From Chaunax sp. Z400 (taxonomy: Eukaryota; Chordata; Actinopteri; Lophiiformes; Chaunacidae): DNA of 64,000 nucleotides. Both the position numbers and the translations under genes were made by a program. A model generated the notes under the pieces. It was not told where the DNA came from. It saw only the letters and a list, made by a program, of their open reading frames with translations, and did not search any database. Numbering within the stretch: the stretch's first letter is position 1; every line of letters begins with the position of its first letter. The stretch spans positions 7,429,992 through 7,493,991 of the forward strand of contig CM075194.1 in the NCBI GenBank assembly GCA_037577475.1, given 5' to 3'. This document shows, in pieces, positions 10,912 to 21,253 of the stretch.

Positions 10912-11176
10912 TGTAGTGGCTTTCATTCACTTCTCTCCCCTTCCCCCATCCAACTCCTCCATATCTCAGCCTCCATCTCTGTCTGTCAGCTGAGAGCAGC
11001 TGTACTGGTCGGCTGAACACTCCTCAACGTGACTGCTGCTATTTCTGTGACAGCTAAGAAAAGAAGTGAGAACAGAGGGAAGGAAAAGAGAAACTGGTGT
11101 GTGTTTGTTCTCTTCAGAGGAAGTGACATCTCTGCTGGTCACACCTCTTTATCCACCCAGTTACCAGTGAAGACAG

Positions 11177-11635
11177 GGGACATTTACATTTACTGGCAAA
11201 TGTGTCTGATAATGAAGGTTTTACATTATCTAGACTTCATCACTGGAATGACACGTATTTAAGTCATGATGCAATAAACTACTAATGATTTCATAACTGA
11301 TAAGAAGACAAGAATGCATTATAATGGGAGTTATTAAAATTTAAATCATCATTGTCTTTCTACATCAACATGTTACATCACTTCTGACATCATAAGATCA
11401 TCAGACATGTTCATCCATTATTCATTAATCATTGTCAATAAACATATATCAATACGATCTATTTACATTTCACTTTTATGACAAGTTATGACATCCAAGC
11501 ATGTATCAGCCCTAAAGAAACAATTCTGGAGAAAAAAAATTCTGGATTCTTTTTTTTATTTATTTATTTATTTTTATTAAAATGATGATCTAGTCAATGA
11601 TTGATAGCACAGATAGCCAGTGTGGTTAAATGAAA
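11177..11635. other. Spacer between the cluster-2 D block and the retrotransposon
   Basis: AT-rich sequence with no V, leader exon or RSS recognised. Confidence 0.5.
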
Positions 11636-11640
11636 CCTTC

Positions 11641-12287
11641 TGTGAGGGATCTGGAAACTATCCCCCTCACTAAGGCCAACCTCCAGGGGCGTGTTTTCAT
11701 GGAGTGCACACATGAGAATGCAGCCACAGCTTTCCAGCAGGTGCCAATTACCTGGTTAGGCTGTACCAAGTAGGTGCAGAGAGGGGAAGTGAGGAAGAGG
11801 ACATTAAGTTGGACTTTTATGTAGTATTTCTCCAGTTTATTATACATTTTGTTTGTCCTGTATTAGACTATAGTCATTTGTATATTGTATATAGAAATGT
11901 GAGGGTCAGGATAATTGTAAATATAAGATTCTGTATTGTGTGGGAGTTTCTATGGGCCCCCACATTCTGTAATGGTACTGGGTTAGATGGGGAGAGTTGG
12001 CAGGTGTGAGAGAAGAAGAGTTTTTTTGGTCTGAGAGGGTCAGTCTGAAATGTTTGGCGGTTGAGATCTGCTGCACCTGCAAAGCTACTCTGTCATCACT
12101 GCAACTCTTTGGTGAGAATTAGGGACCTTTGGTTATTTCATGGACACAATAAAAAAGAAAAGGAATCAGAGCTCTGGAAAAAGAAATCTGCTTGTCTGAA
12201 GCTGCTTATTTCTCCACCACACTCTACACCTCAATCCCGCTGGTGCTCATCCTGTTTGTAGGGGTTCATTACCATCAAAACCTTACA
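11641..12287 (+). repeat. 5' LTR of the Gmr1-type element
   Basis: Begins TGTGAGGGATCTGG and ends CCTTACA. It matches 16880-17526 base for base as far as read. An AATAAAAAAG stretch late in the LTR could be the poly(A) signal. Confidence 0.95.
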
Positions 12288-12289
12288 TT

Positions 12290-12307
12290 TGGTGTCAGAA
12301 GTGGGAT
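12290..12307 (+). other. Primer binding site of the Gmr1-type element
   Basis: TGGTGTCAGAAGTGGGAT starts two bases after the 5' LTR, the usual place and TGG start for a tRNA-primed minus-strand primer site. The matching tRNA was not identified. Confidence 0.7.
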
Positions 12308-12352
12308 GAGACGCTGCTAGATTGAAGGAGTAGAGCGTTTGGAGCTGGCAGC

Positions 12353-15300
12353 ATGGGACCTAAAGTCAACCCTAAAGCTCCAAAGGTGGATGTTGTGGGG
12401 GATGGCCCAGAAGAGGGCGCTGCAGGAGGCCTGCCCATGGTCACACACCCAAGGGAGGAGCAACTGGGGCCAGCAGATATGGACTCAATCACCAGCATGT
12501 TGCAGCAATGTCTTCACTTTCAAAGTGACCTAAGTGAAAGGTGGGACAGAGAAACAATGAGACAAGATAAAAGGTGGCGCCAAATACAGATCCAAATGAA
12601 CAATCTCAGCGATGATATGGAGCAGCAGAAGAGGGGAGAGAGTCAGCCTCAGCTGAATACCCCGCCACAGCCGGAGGAGGAACATCTCCCCCAACGCAGT
12701 GCCCGAAGTGAGTTAACGGGTAGGGGATGGGGACAAGCAGCAGTTCCAAGACTGGAGGAAGGTGATGATATTGAGCAGTATCTGACCACTTTTGAGCGCC
12801 TGGCAGTGGCATATCAGTGGCCGGAGGTCGACTGGGCAGTGAGACTGATTCCACATCTGACGGGGAAGGCTCGAGCAGCATATGTGGCCATGGCACCAGA
12901 GGACACTTTTGAATATAAGGTCGTGAAAGAGGCTATTCTTGCCAAATATGAAATCAATGGGGAGGTTTATCAGCAGAGGTTCAGGGAGCCCGACATCCGC
13001 CCCAACGAAAACCCGAGAGAGTTCTACAATCGGCTTAAGGACATGTATGACAAATGGATCCAGCCAGAGAAAAGAACCAAGGAGCAGGCTGGGGAGATCC
13101 TCATTCTGGAGCAATTCTATCGCTCCCTCTCTCCAGAGCTCAGAGTATGGGTGAAAGAGAGGGATCCAGCGTCAGCGAGGGAAGCGGCTCAACTGGTGGA
13201 GACCTTCCTGGCAGCCCGATGGGGGTCCAAGAGCTACCGGTTGGAAGCCCCACAGAAGCCCACCGCAGCAAGGGGTAAGCCATTTGGGTCGGGGGATGGA
13301 GGTGGTCCTAGGACGTCAGAGCCAGCTAGGCCTGTAGAAAAATTTGCAACTCCTTTTAATACAAAGCCTGCTGCTAAGCCTGTTTGCTTTTACTGTGGTC
13401 AGGAAGGACATATTAAGCCAGAATGTCCAGTCAGAAAAGCTAAAGCAGCTTATTTTTGCACTGTTCCTCATCCCTATGAAAATGTGAGTTGTTCAGGAGT
13501 AAAACATCAGATAATTACAGTTAAGATCAATGGTAAACCAGCTCAAGCTCTCCTTGATAGTGGCAGTGACCAGACACTAATACATCCCTCGCTACTCCAG
13601 AAGGAGTTTCCCCTTGGAAGGCCAGTCCTAGATATTTCCTGTGTACATGGTGACAGTAAGCTATATCCTGTGACAGTTGTGTACCTGGAGGTAGCGGGGC
13701 AAACTTACCTTCTTTCAGTAGGGGTGGTGGACAGCTTAGCCCACCAGGTAGTCTTAGGACAGGATATTCCTATTCTTAGGGAGCTTATTCAGTCATGTAG
13801 AGCAGTTAACATTGTTACTAGGCTGCAGAGACAGGAACAGGGGTTGGAGGAGAAGGGGGAGGGAGCAAGTGGGGACCAGGCAGGACCAGCTGAAAAGGGT
13901 CAGGGTCGAGAAGCGCTAGTTCCCCAGTTCCCAGCCAAACTCACCCCAGAGTTTCATGGCCTAGGTCAAGGGTCAGGAGAGACAGATCTTAATTTTCTCT
14001 CTGAGCTGCCTTACTTTGATGAGGTTCTCACAGACAGTCCTGTCAAAGTGAGGAAAGGTAGGAGGCAGAAAAGGCGAGAGAAAATGGCAGGGACGGTGAG
14101 GAAAAGTTCAGTGACGCCAGAGCCACAAGGTTGTGACACTGATGGCAGCTGTGATTTTTTGCAGCATCAAAGACAGGATGACTCACTGCAGGGCTGCTTT
14201 AAACAGGCAGTAGTAGTGCAGAGGGGTCAAGTTGCAGGGGAGGGCTATTTCCTCAGAGACCAGGTGCTGTACTATAAGGCAGGTCCAGATGATAGAGAGA
14301 GACTGGTGGTTCCGAAGGGGCTCCGTGAACAGGTGCTAAAGTTGGGCCATAGTATTCCCTGGGCAGGTCATCTAGGAGCTAAAAAGACCTTGGACAGAAT
14401 TTCAAGCAGGTTTTACTGGCCAGGTCTGAGCACAGAGGTACAGGGTTATTGTGAGTCCTGTTCAGTCTGCCAGCTAGCGGGGGAAAAGAGAGTTTCTAAA
14501 TTCCCATTACAACCACTCCCCATCATGGATGTCCCATTTAGCCGTATAGCTATGGACATTGTTGGGCCATTAGAACGAACACAGTCAGGACACCGCTACA
14601 TACTGGTAGTTTGCGATTACAGCACCAGATATCCTGAGGCATTTCCCCTGAGAGACATCACTGCTAAACAAATAGCCTACGCATTACTGCAGCTTTTTTC
14701 CAGAGTTGGTATTCCATCAGAAATATTGACAGATCAGGGGACAAATTTCCTTTCAAACACACTTAGGCAGGTGTACAGGCTCTTAGGCATAAAGAGTATT
14801 CGGACCACCCCTTACCACCCCCAGACCGATGGCTTAGTGGAGAGGTACAACAGAACTCTGAAAAGCATGCTAAAGAAGTTTATCTCCACTAATGCCAAAG
14901 ACTGGGACAAGTGGCTCCCATATCTCCTGTTTGCCTACAGGGAGGTGCCTCAAGCCTCAACAGGATTTTCACCCTTTGAGCTCCTTTATGGAAGGCAGGT
15001 GAGAGGTCCCCTGGACGTTCTGCAGGAGTCCTGGGTCGGATCCCAGGAGAAGAAAACAAGTGTGCTATTATTCGTGTTGCAGATGAGAGAGAGAATGGAG
15101 CAGGCCACACAGCTGGTGAGGAAAAACATGGAGAAGGCTCAGCATGGACAACAAACTTGGTATGACAAGGCAGCCAGAGAGAGATCCTTTGACCCAGGTC
15201 AGCAGGTACTTCTCCTTCTTCCTACAGTTGAGAACAAGTTGCTGGCAAAATGGCAGGGTCCATATAATGTGTTGAGAAAGTTGAGTCCAACAACATATGA

Positions 15301-16912
15301 GATTGAGATGCTCAACAGGAGGAATCCAAAACAGACATTCCACATCAATCTTCTGAAGGAGTGGAAAACCCGAAAAACTCCACCCCAACAGCAGATGTTT
15401 GTTCGGACGGTGAAGGAGGAGGACGATGTTGTGGGTGAGTTCACTCCTACTAGTCAAAACTCTGTAACCCTTGATCTCTCCCATCTCTCTCTCACCCAGC
15501 AGCAAGAGCTGCAAGCCATTGTTCCGCCAAATCTGTTCCAGGAGAAACCAGGCTCAACATGTTTGGTGGAACATGACATCCGCCTGAAAGACAGCAACCC
15601 CATCAGGCAGAGAATGTACCGCATTCCACAGAAGTTGGTGCCTGTATTGGAGGAGGAAATTGCAGTCATGCTGGAGCTGGGTGTGATTGAACCCTCAAGT
15701 GGAGAGTGGAGCAATCCCATTGTCCTGGTAATCAAAAAAGATGGAAGCATCAGGTTCTGTATTGATTTCAGAAAGATAAATGCACAATCTGAGTTTGATG
15801 CTTATCCTCTGCCAAGACTGGATGACCTCATTGAGCGGGTAGGCCAAGCAAGGTTTATTACCACTCTGGACCTGTGCAAAGGCTACTGGCAGGTGCCCTT
15901 ATCCGATGCTGCAAAGCCTCTGACTGCTTTCAGGACGCCTCAGGGACTTTGGCAGTTCACCAAGATGCCTTTTGGTCTCCACGGGGCTCCTGCAACCTTT
16001 CAGAGACTAATGAACCAAGTGCTAGCAGGTATGGAAACATTTGCAGCTGCTTATCTTGATGATATTGTGATCTACAGTACCTCTTGGCAGGAACATCTGA
16101 GTCACCTGGCGATCGTGCTGGGGAAAATCAAGGAAGCAGGCTTGACCATCAATCCGCGAAAGTGTGCTGTGGCGAAGCAGGAAACCCAGTATCTGGGTTA
16201 CATCCTCGGAGGAGGTGTCATTAAGCCGGTGCAGGACAAGGTGGAGGCAATCCGAGCCAGGAAGAGGCCAACTACCAGAAAAGAGGTGAAGTCTTTTCTG
16301 GGTCTAGTGGGCTGGTACCGGCGCTTCATCCGGGACTTCTCTGCGAGGGCGGCACCCTTATCCGATCTCACCAGCACTACAAAGACTAAGATTGACTGGG
16401 GTGATGACCAGGAAAGGGCTTTCCAGGACCTCAAAGAAGCCCTATGTCTGGAGCCAGTTCTGCAGAGCCCAAACTTCAACTTACCCTTCACCGTCCAGAC
16501 GGATGCTTCTCACCGGGGGTTAGGTGGAGTCCTCCTGCAAGGAGACGGCGATGAAAGAAAACCAGTGGCATACATCAGTAGAAAACTGTTTCCCAGGGAG
16601 ACCAGATACTCAGCAGTGGAGCTGGAGTGTTTGGCCATTAAATGGGCCATTGACACCTTTAAATATTATCTGCTTGGGAGGGAATTCAGCCTGGAGACGG
16701 ACCATAGGGCACTGCAATGGCTGGAGCAGATGAAGGATACCAACAGTCGGATCACTCGTTGGTTCCTGTCCCTTCAACCATACCGGTTCTCCATCCACTA
16801 CCGGCCAGGAAAGCAGAATACGGTGGCTGACTTTTTGTCTCGCAACGTGGTTGGCGAGCCTGCCGGAGGGGAGGAGAAGTGTGAGGGATCTGGAAACTAT
16901 CCCCCTCACTAA
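12353..16912 (+). CDS. Gag-Pol polyprotein of the Gmr1-type retrotransposon
   Basis: One frame of 1519 residues with no stop or frameshift. In order: N-terminal Gag; capsid with a SCAN-like C-terminal part (about 206-290; KEQAGEILILEQF, ELRVWVKERDP); a CCHC zinc knuckle (Cys345, Cys348, His353, Cys358); aspartic protease (LDSGSD, about 401-406); integrase with an HHCC zinc module (His666, His673, Cys703, Cys706), catalytic Asp735, Asp794 and Glu830, and a GPY/F-type module near 968-970; reverse transcriptase (about 1080-1290, YLDD at 1234-1237); RNase H (Asp1384, Glu1423 or Glu1425, Asp1450). The stop lies 33 bp inside the 3' LTR. Gag and Pol are in one frame, so no frameshift signal is needed. 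All catalytic residues checked are present, so it may still be active. Confidence 0.95.
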   Translation: MGPKVNPKAPKVDVVGDGPEEGAAGGLPMVTHPREEQLGPADMDSITSMLQQCLHFQSDLSERWDRETMRQDKRWRQIQIQMNNLSDDMEQQKRGESQPQLNTPPQPEEEHLPQRSARSELTGRGWGQAAVPRLEEGDDIEQYLTTFERLAVAYQWPEVDWAVRLIPHLTGKARAAYVAMAPEDTFEYKVVKEAILAKYEINGEVYQQRFREPDIRPNENPREFYNRLKDMYDKWIQPEKRTKEQAGEILILEQFYRSLSPELRVWVKERDPASAREAAQLVETFLAARWGSKSYRLEAPQKPTAARGKPFGSGDGGGPRTSEPARPVEKFATPFNTKPAAKPVCFYCGQEGHIKPECPVRKAKAAYFCTVPHPYENVSCSGVKHQIITVKINGKPAQALLDSGSDQTLIHPSLLQKEFPLGRPVLDISCVHGDSKLYPVTVVYLEVAGQTYLLSVGVVDSLAHQVVLGQDIPILRELIQSCRAVNIVTRLQRQEQGLEEKGEGASGDQAGPAEKGQGREALVPQFPAKLTPEFHGLGQGSGETDLNFLSELPYFDEVLTDSPVKVRKGRRQKRREKMAGTVRKSSVTPEPQGCDTDGSCDFLQHQRQDDSLQGCFKQAVVVQRGQVAGEGYFLRDQVLYYKAGPDDRERLVVPKGLREQVLKLGHSIPWAGHLGAKKTLDRISSRFYWPGLSTEVQGYCESCSVCQLAGEKRVSKFPLQPLPIMDVPFSRIAMDIVGPLERTQSGHRYILVVCDYSTRYPEAFPLRDITAKQIAYALLQLFSRVGIPSEILTDQGTNFLSNTLRQVYRLLGIKSIRTTPYHPQTDGLVERYNRTLKSMLKKFISTNAKDWDKWLPYLLFAYREVPQASTGFSPFELLYGRQVRGPLDVLQESWVGSQEKKTSVLLFVLQMRERMEQATQLVRKNMEKAQHGQQTWYDKAARERSFDPGQQVLLLLPTVENKLLAKWQGPYNVLRKLSPTTYEIEMLNRRNPKQTFHINLLKEWKTRKTPPQQQMFVRTVKEEDDVVGEFTPTSQNSVTLDLSHLSLTQQQELQAIVPPNLFQEKPGSTCLVEHDIRLKDSNPIRQRMYRIPQKLVPVLEEEIAVMLELGVIEPSSGEWSNPIVLVIKKDGSIRFCIDFRKINAQSEFDAYPLPRLDDLIERVGQARFITTLDLCKGYWQVPLSDAAKPLTAFRTPQGLWQFTKMPFGLHGAPATFQRLMNQVLAGMETFAAAYLDDIVIYSTSWQEHLSHLAIVLGKIKEAGLTINPRKCAVAKQETQYLGYILGGGVIKPVQDKVEAIRARKRPTTRKEVKSFLGLVGWYRRFIRDFSARAAPLSDLTSTTKTKIDWGDDQERAFQDLKEALCLEPVLQSPNFNLPFTVQTDASHRGLGGVLLQGDGDERKPVAYISRKLFPRETRYSAVELECLAIKWAIDTFKYYLLGREFSLETDHRALQWLEQMKDTNSRITRWFLSLQPYRFSIHYRPGKQNTVADFLSRNVVGEPAGGEEKCEGSGNYPPH
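16865..16879 (+). other. Polypurine tract
   Basis: GGAGGGGAGGAGAAG directly abuts the 3' LTR, as expected for the plus-strand primer. It lies within the coding frame. Confidence 0.85.
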
Positions 16913-17526
16913 GGCCAACCTCCAGGGGCGTGTTTTCATGGAGTGCACACATGAGAATGCAGCCACAGCTTTCCAGCAGGTGCCAATTACCTGGTTAGGC
17001 TGTACCAAGTAGGTGCAGAGAGGGGAAGTGAGGAAGAGGACATTAAGTTGGACTTTTATGTAGTATTTCTCCAGTTTATTATACATTTTGTTTGTCCTGT
17101 ATTAGACTATAGTCATTTGTATATTGTATATAGAAATGTGAGGGTCAGGATAATTGTAAATATAAGATTCTGTATTGTGTGGGAGTTTCTATGGGCCCCC
17201 ACATTCTGTAATGGTACTGGGTTAGATGGGGAGAGTTGGCAGGTGTGAGAGAAGAAGAGTTTTTTTGGTCTGAGAGGGTCAGTCTGAAATGTTTGGCGGT
17301 TGAGATCTGCTGCACCTGCAAAGCTACTCTGTCATCACTGCAACTCTTTGGTGAGAATTAGGGACCTTTGGTTATTTCATGGACACAATAAAAAAGAAAA
17401 GGAATCAGAGCTCTGGAAAAAGAAATCTGCTTGTCTGAAGCTGCTTATTTCTCCACCACACTCTACACCTCAATCCCGCTGGTGCTCATCCTGTTTGTAG
17501 GGGTTCATTACCATCAAAACCTTACA
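16880..17526 (+). repeat. 3' LTR of the Gmr1-type element
   Basis: 647 bp, the same as the 5' LTR. It contains the final 33 bp of the gag-pol frame and is followed by the CCTTC target duplication. Confidence 0.95.
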
Positions 17527-17531
17527 CCTTC

Positions 17532-18703
17532 TATGGTCTTAAATTCTGAAACACAGTATTATAACACTGTATTGTGTCTGGACTGTGACATTATATTATG
17601 TAATGTCACAGTTGTTCTGCAGAGGTAACGTATGTGTTTTGTGTTATTCCACCTCATTCAGACCAATAATTCCCTCCTTGTCATCCTGACTTCAGGAGTT
17701 GATATTTAAGTGTAATTCAACACGAATCCTCTAGAGATCAGTGTTTGATAATCTTTGATTAACCTTTGATTGTTTGATTAAAGTAAAATAGAACAGGAGG
17801 GACTCACAGGAATTACATCATGTAATATTGCATTACAAGTGAGTCTCGTTGATCGCTGAAAACATTTGGAGGCTGGTGAATTTTCACACCAACAGAGGAA
17901 ACTGGAAAGCTCACGAGAAAGTTCAGTCAGGAAGACTATTTGTTTACATCAGCTGATCACATCTATCCAATAGCACAGTGGCACACCTTCACTGTTAACC
18001 TATCATCTTGCTGTGATCTTTTTAAATACGATTCTCTCTGTTCAAAGCTGGCCCCAGCATTTACAGGGCCTGAAGCAGATTTTGATTTGGAGGCCCCCCC
18101 ACCACCAATACTAATGACTATTGTCAATGCTTGATGATTCTCACACTGTAAATGTAACACACCACTAGAGTGTTCTGGTGTTAATCTGTGCTTTAATAGT
18201 TATACAGCTCTATGTGACATAAAGAATGCGGTGTACTGGAAAGCAACAAAATAAACCAGTACACAATGTATTTAATGCAAACAAGTTCACTTTAATTGCT
18301 TTTAAAATTGCTTTGTTAAAAAAATTCCAATGTTCAAAAGTGCAGAACAACTATCAATTATATATATATGTGTAAAGTGAAATAACTTGACGTACACAGT
18401 ATCTCCTTATATAGAGAAACAACGCAACTGTAAATAAAAATAACCATACAAAATTAAATAAATCAGAATTAAGAAACTATGTACAGATGTTGAGAAGGTT
18501 CGGAAAAATAGAAACATTCCAAAATAAACTACTTTAATTTAGACTTTAAAAAAAATCTACCTTAATATTCCACTTTCTACTTAGAATCCGTATTTCCTGC
18601 CTTTTCTGGCTTCTCAAAGTCATTTATGACATCACTATAAGAGATCTGATGGCTGCTTCCTGTCTATTTGCATCTACGCCTGCCTGCATATATGACAGAG
18701 TGT
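17532..18703. other. Spacer between retrotransposon and V genes, with a diverged repeat
   Basis: No coding sequence recognised. The part 17880-18025 is similar, in inverted orientation, to 28560-28790, so it contains an interspersed repeat present twice in the locus. The remainder is AT-rich. Confidence 0.45.
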
Positions 18704-18742
18704 TATATTTGTGCGACTGTCTGTTGCGCGTGCATCACTGTG

Positions 18743-19192
18743 ACTGGCTGCACAGTAGTAGGTGCTGCTGTCGTTTAGAAACAGCTCAGTAATTTGAAGG
18801 GAGAAGTTGTTTCTGCGTGTGTCGATAGATGACTGGAAGTGCCCCACAGTTTGGTCGTACTCTTTGGTGAGGAACTCCAGGGGAGCTCTGTAGTGGTTTT
18901 GTCGGTACCAGAGCATGGTGTAGCTGCTCATGTCGAACCCTTGACCCAGGCTGCACTCCAACATCACGGTAACTCCAGGGTGGGAAAACAGATCTCCAGA
19001 CTGAAGAATTACAACTGTGAGACCTGCAGCACATGAAGGATAATGTTTTATTGCATCACACCTCAATATGCAGAACAGTGAACAGACATATACGTTTGAT
19101 GGGAGTTTAAACCTAAAAATAGGAAGTCCATCCATTATACAAAACCCACCTGAGTGTAAAAAAAGTGACAGATGAAGGACTGTAACAAGCAT
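18743..19192 (-). CDS. TRBV: TRBV gene between the two D-J-C clusters (most 3')
   Basis: Leader exon 19192-19150 (MLVTVLHLSLFLHS, donor after G) and V exon 19023-18743, phase 1. The V domain has Cys23 (MLECSL), MLWYRQ, and Cys104 in STYYCAAS. The 23-RSS is CACAGTG (18742-18736), a 23-nt spacer, and ACAAATATA (18712-18704). No stops. It stands downstream of cluster 1 and upstream of cluster 2, so deletional joining is possible only to the cluster-2 D-J. It looks functional apart from a weak nonamer. Confidence 0.9.
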
Positions 19193-19349
19193 GTTGGTGA
19201 TGCACCTTCATCCGCTGAATGATGCAGTAAAACTGTTCAGCACACAAAAAAGCACAAGGTCACATGATCACATGAACGGAAGGAGAAGTGCTGCATATTG
19301 CATATCACAGCTCATTAGCTGACACTTTTAAGGGATACTTTATAGAGTT

Positions 19350-19580
19350 CCATCCATCCATCCATCCATTTTCTATCATTGCTTGTAAAGAGGTTATCGT
19401 ACATTCACCTCTACAGGGTCGCGGGGCTGGAGCGTGGCCCAGCTGACACTGGGTGAAAGGTCGGCAGTTCATCACATGGCTCATACGTAAACGGACCACC
19501 AATACTGCAAGCCTTTGAACTGTGGAGGAAGCAGGAGCCCAAACAGACACAGGGAGAAAATGCAAACTCCACACAACAAG
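19350..19580 (+). repeat. Teleost interspersed repeat with (CCAT)n
   Basis: CCATCCATCCATCCATTTTC, then an AGGGTCGCGGGGCTGGAG stretch, a CAGCTGACACTGGGTGAAAG stretch, and ATGCAAACTCCACACAA at the end. This pattern is a widespread fish retroposon-type repeat. It sits between two V genes and affects neither. Confidence 0.7.
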
Positions 19581-19743
19581 TTTTATTGTTGTCTTATTAG
19601 TAACAATAACCACAAACTGTTAATGTATTTAATTGCACCTGTTGAGGTGATTGGATGAAAAAGCCTCCAGTGCGGTTTCCTGTTGATGTGCTGGATTATT
19701 ATGGAGGATTTTGTAAGAGAGAGTCACTGTTTTTATTACTGTG

Positions 19744-20237
19744 CATACTGGCTACTCCAAAATATTCTCCGCTGTCTTCAGGGTGTCTCAGGTTCACAAT
19801 TTGAAGATTAGCAGTTTTCTCTCCATCTCCACTCACTTGAAAGCGGCTTGGAAATGTCGTCTCAACAGTAGAAGTTTTATAATACGTGTAGCCGATCAGC
19901 TTGAGGGAAGTGTTTCCCGCTGAGCGTTGATACCAGAGAATCGTGTCGTAGCTCTGGATTTGATGCGTGCATTTTAGGTTGACTTCAGCATTCGGTTTCA
20001 CCAGCAGTTCCGTTGGAGTCTGAAATACTTTACTGAGGTAAACTCCTGCAACAAGATCAAAACACAATGATTAAATTACTGTTCAAACAGTGGTAAGAAA
20101 TGAGCAATCAATGATCAGTGGACTTAAATATTCCACCTTGGTTGCTTTAATTTGAGGGTTAATTCTAAATTAAAGGCTTCAGTACCTTTAAACAGGAAGA
20201 CTGTGACGATGGAAACGATGAGACAAGATGGCATCAT
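19744..20237 (-). pseudogene. TRBV gene with the second conserved cysteine replaced by glycine
   Basis: Leader exon 20237-20186 (MMPSCLIVSIVTVFLFK) and V exon 20045-19744 splice in phase 1. FR1 Cys is present (NLKCTH), then TILWYQRSAG. At the end of FR3 the sequence reads EYFGVASM where YFCVAS is expected, so the intradomain disulfide cannot form. RSS: CACAGTA (19743-19737), 23-nt spacer, CAAAATCCT, a poor nonamer. The frame is otherwise open. Non-functional or at best an ORF-class V gene. Confidence 0.85.
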
Positions 20238-21253
20238 TTTGAATGTGAAGAATCAGCTGGAGTCTCTGCTGTGCTTTGTGGATCAGAGGGAGGGACAGGA
20301 AGTGATGTAGACAAATGAAAGCTTTTGAAACTTTGCTATATATTTCTCTATTGAATTAACCTATTTTAAAAAAAAACCAAATACAATTTATTTCTTATTT
20401 CAGCATTCAAATTCTACTTAATTGTCCAGTGCTTACAAACTGCTCTAGCTTCCGTATCAAAATCAACACGGTAGATCGGGGAGGATTTGTGATCCTCAAG
20501 GTCCCCCTACAGTGCAAGAGATCAATTTCACAGTTATGTTGACAGTGCACTGGGGGGTTAGCTCAGCTTTCACCTGTCAAGGGCTGTCACCATCATAAAA
20601 TGTCAGCCGACGATGAACTTAAATCTTAAATTGACTTCTTGTGTTTATTTTCTCCTGCCGTTATTGACTAATCACACTGTAATAACACAAATACACATTA
20701 TAAAGAAGAGACTTTTATTGGTAGTGTCATATTTATATTTAGAATCTCATCTGAAAGCTGCAGGGCCTCAAACACAACACAAAATTAACCCCTGCCTGAG
20801 AATCTGTGTACACTATTAAAAATAAAGTTGATGCAGGGTTTTTGAGAATCAATACAGGATCACAAAACTAAATATTGTGATTACTAAAGCGTATCAGTAT
20901 TTTCTAGGGTTGAACAAGCAAAAAATGATTTTGAATTTTTTACACAACAAGAATCCTTTTTAAAAAAAAAAAAGTGAATAAGACAACCTAAAACAGAGGC
21001 CTCAAAGCAGCAGTTTTGAGTTCTGTAACTTTTATCAGCCTCGTCTTCTGTCGTCATTCCTGAACCATGACAGTAACAAACGGTAATTGTAAACAACAAC
21101 TGTGCACAACTTAAACATTCTAAATATCAGTGTCACAAAGAATGTGTTGTGAGTAGGTTTGAAGTTCGAAGTCTTCAAGGCTGCAGGTGTTCAAGGGTCT
21201 GAGCGTTAAAGTAGAGTTCTTGTATTGACTTGAAGGGAATGTGCAGTACTGTG

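Larger units (their letters stand above)
10221..11176 (-). repeat. Duplicated D-J block, cluster 2 copy
   Basis: Nearly identical to 27338-28297, including two J segments, the D and about 0.3 kb upstream of D. Visible differences are scattered single bases plus a replaced stretch at the J RSS site near 10528. The identity is much higher than between the two constant genes. It is either a recent block duplication or gene conversion. Confidence 0.85.
11641..17526 (+). mobile_element. Full-length Gmr1-type LTR retrotransposon
   Basis: A complete element of 5886 bp with two 647-bp LTRs (TG...CA ends), a primer-binding-like site, one uninterrupted gag-pol frame and a polypurine tract. The target duplication is CCTTC (11636-11640 and 17527-17531). 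The LTRs appear identical on reading, pointing to very recent insertion. It lies opposite to TRB transcription, between the inter-cluster V genes and the cluster-2 D. The domain order protease-integrase-RT-RNase H, unusual for Ty3/gypsy elements, defines the Gmr1-like group described from deuterostomes. No env-like frame is present. Confidence 0.95.

Noticed and set aside
11809..12261. Short open frames within the LTRs
   Set aside because: Duplicated only because both LTRs are the same; no similarity to known accessory proteins seen.
15068..15750. Antisense open frames across the retrotransposon pol region
   Set aside because: Shadow frames of the long gag-pol coding sequence.
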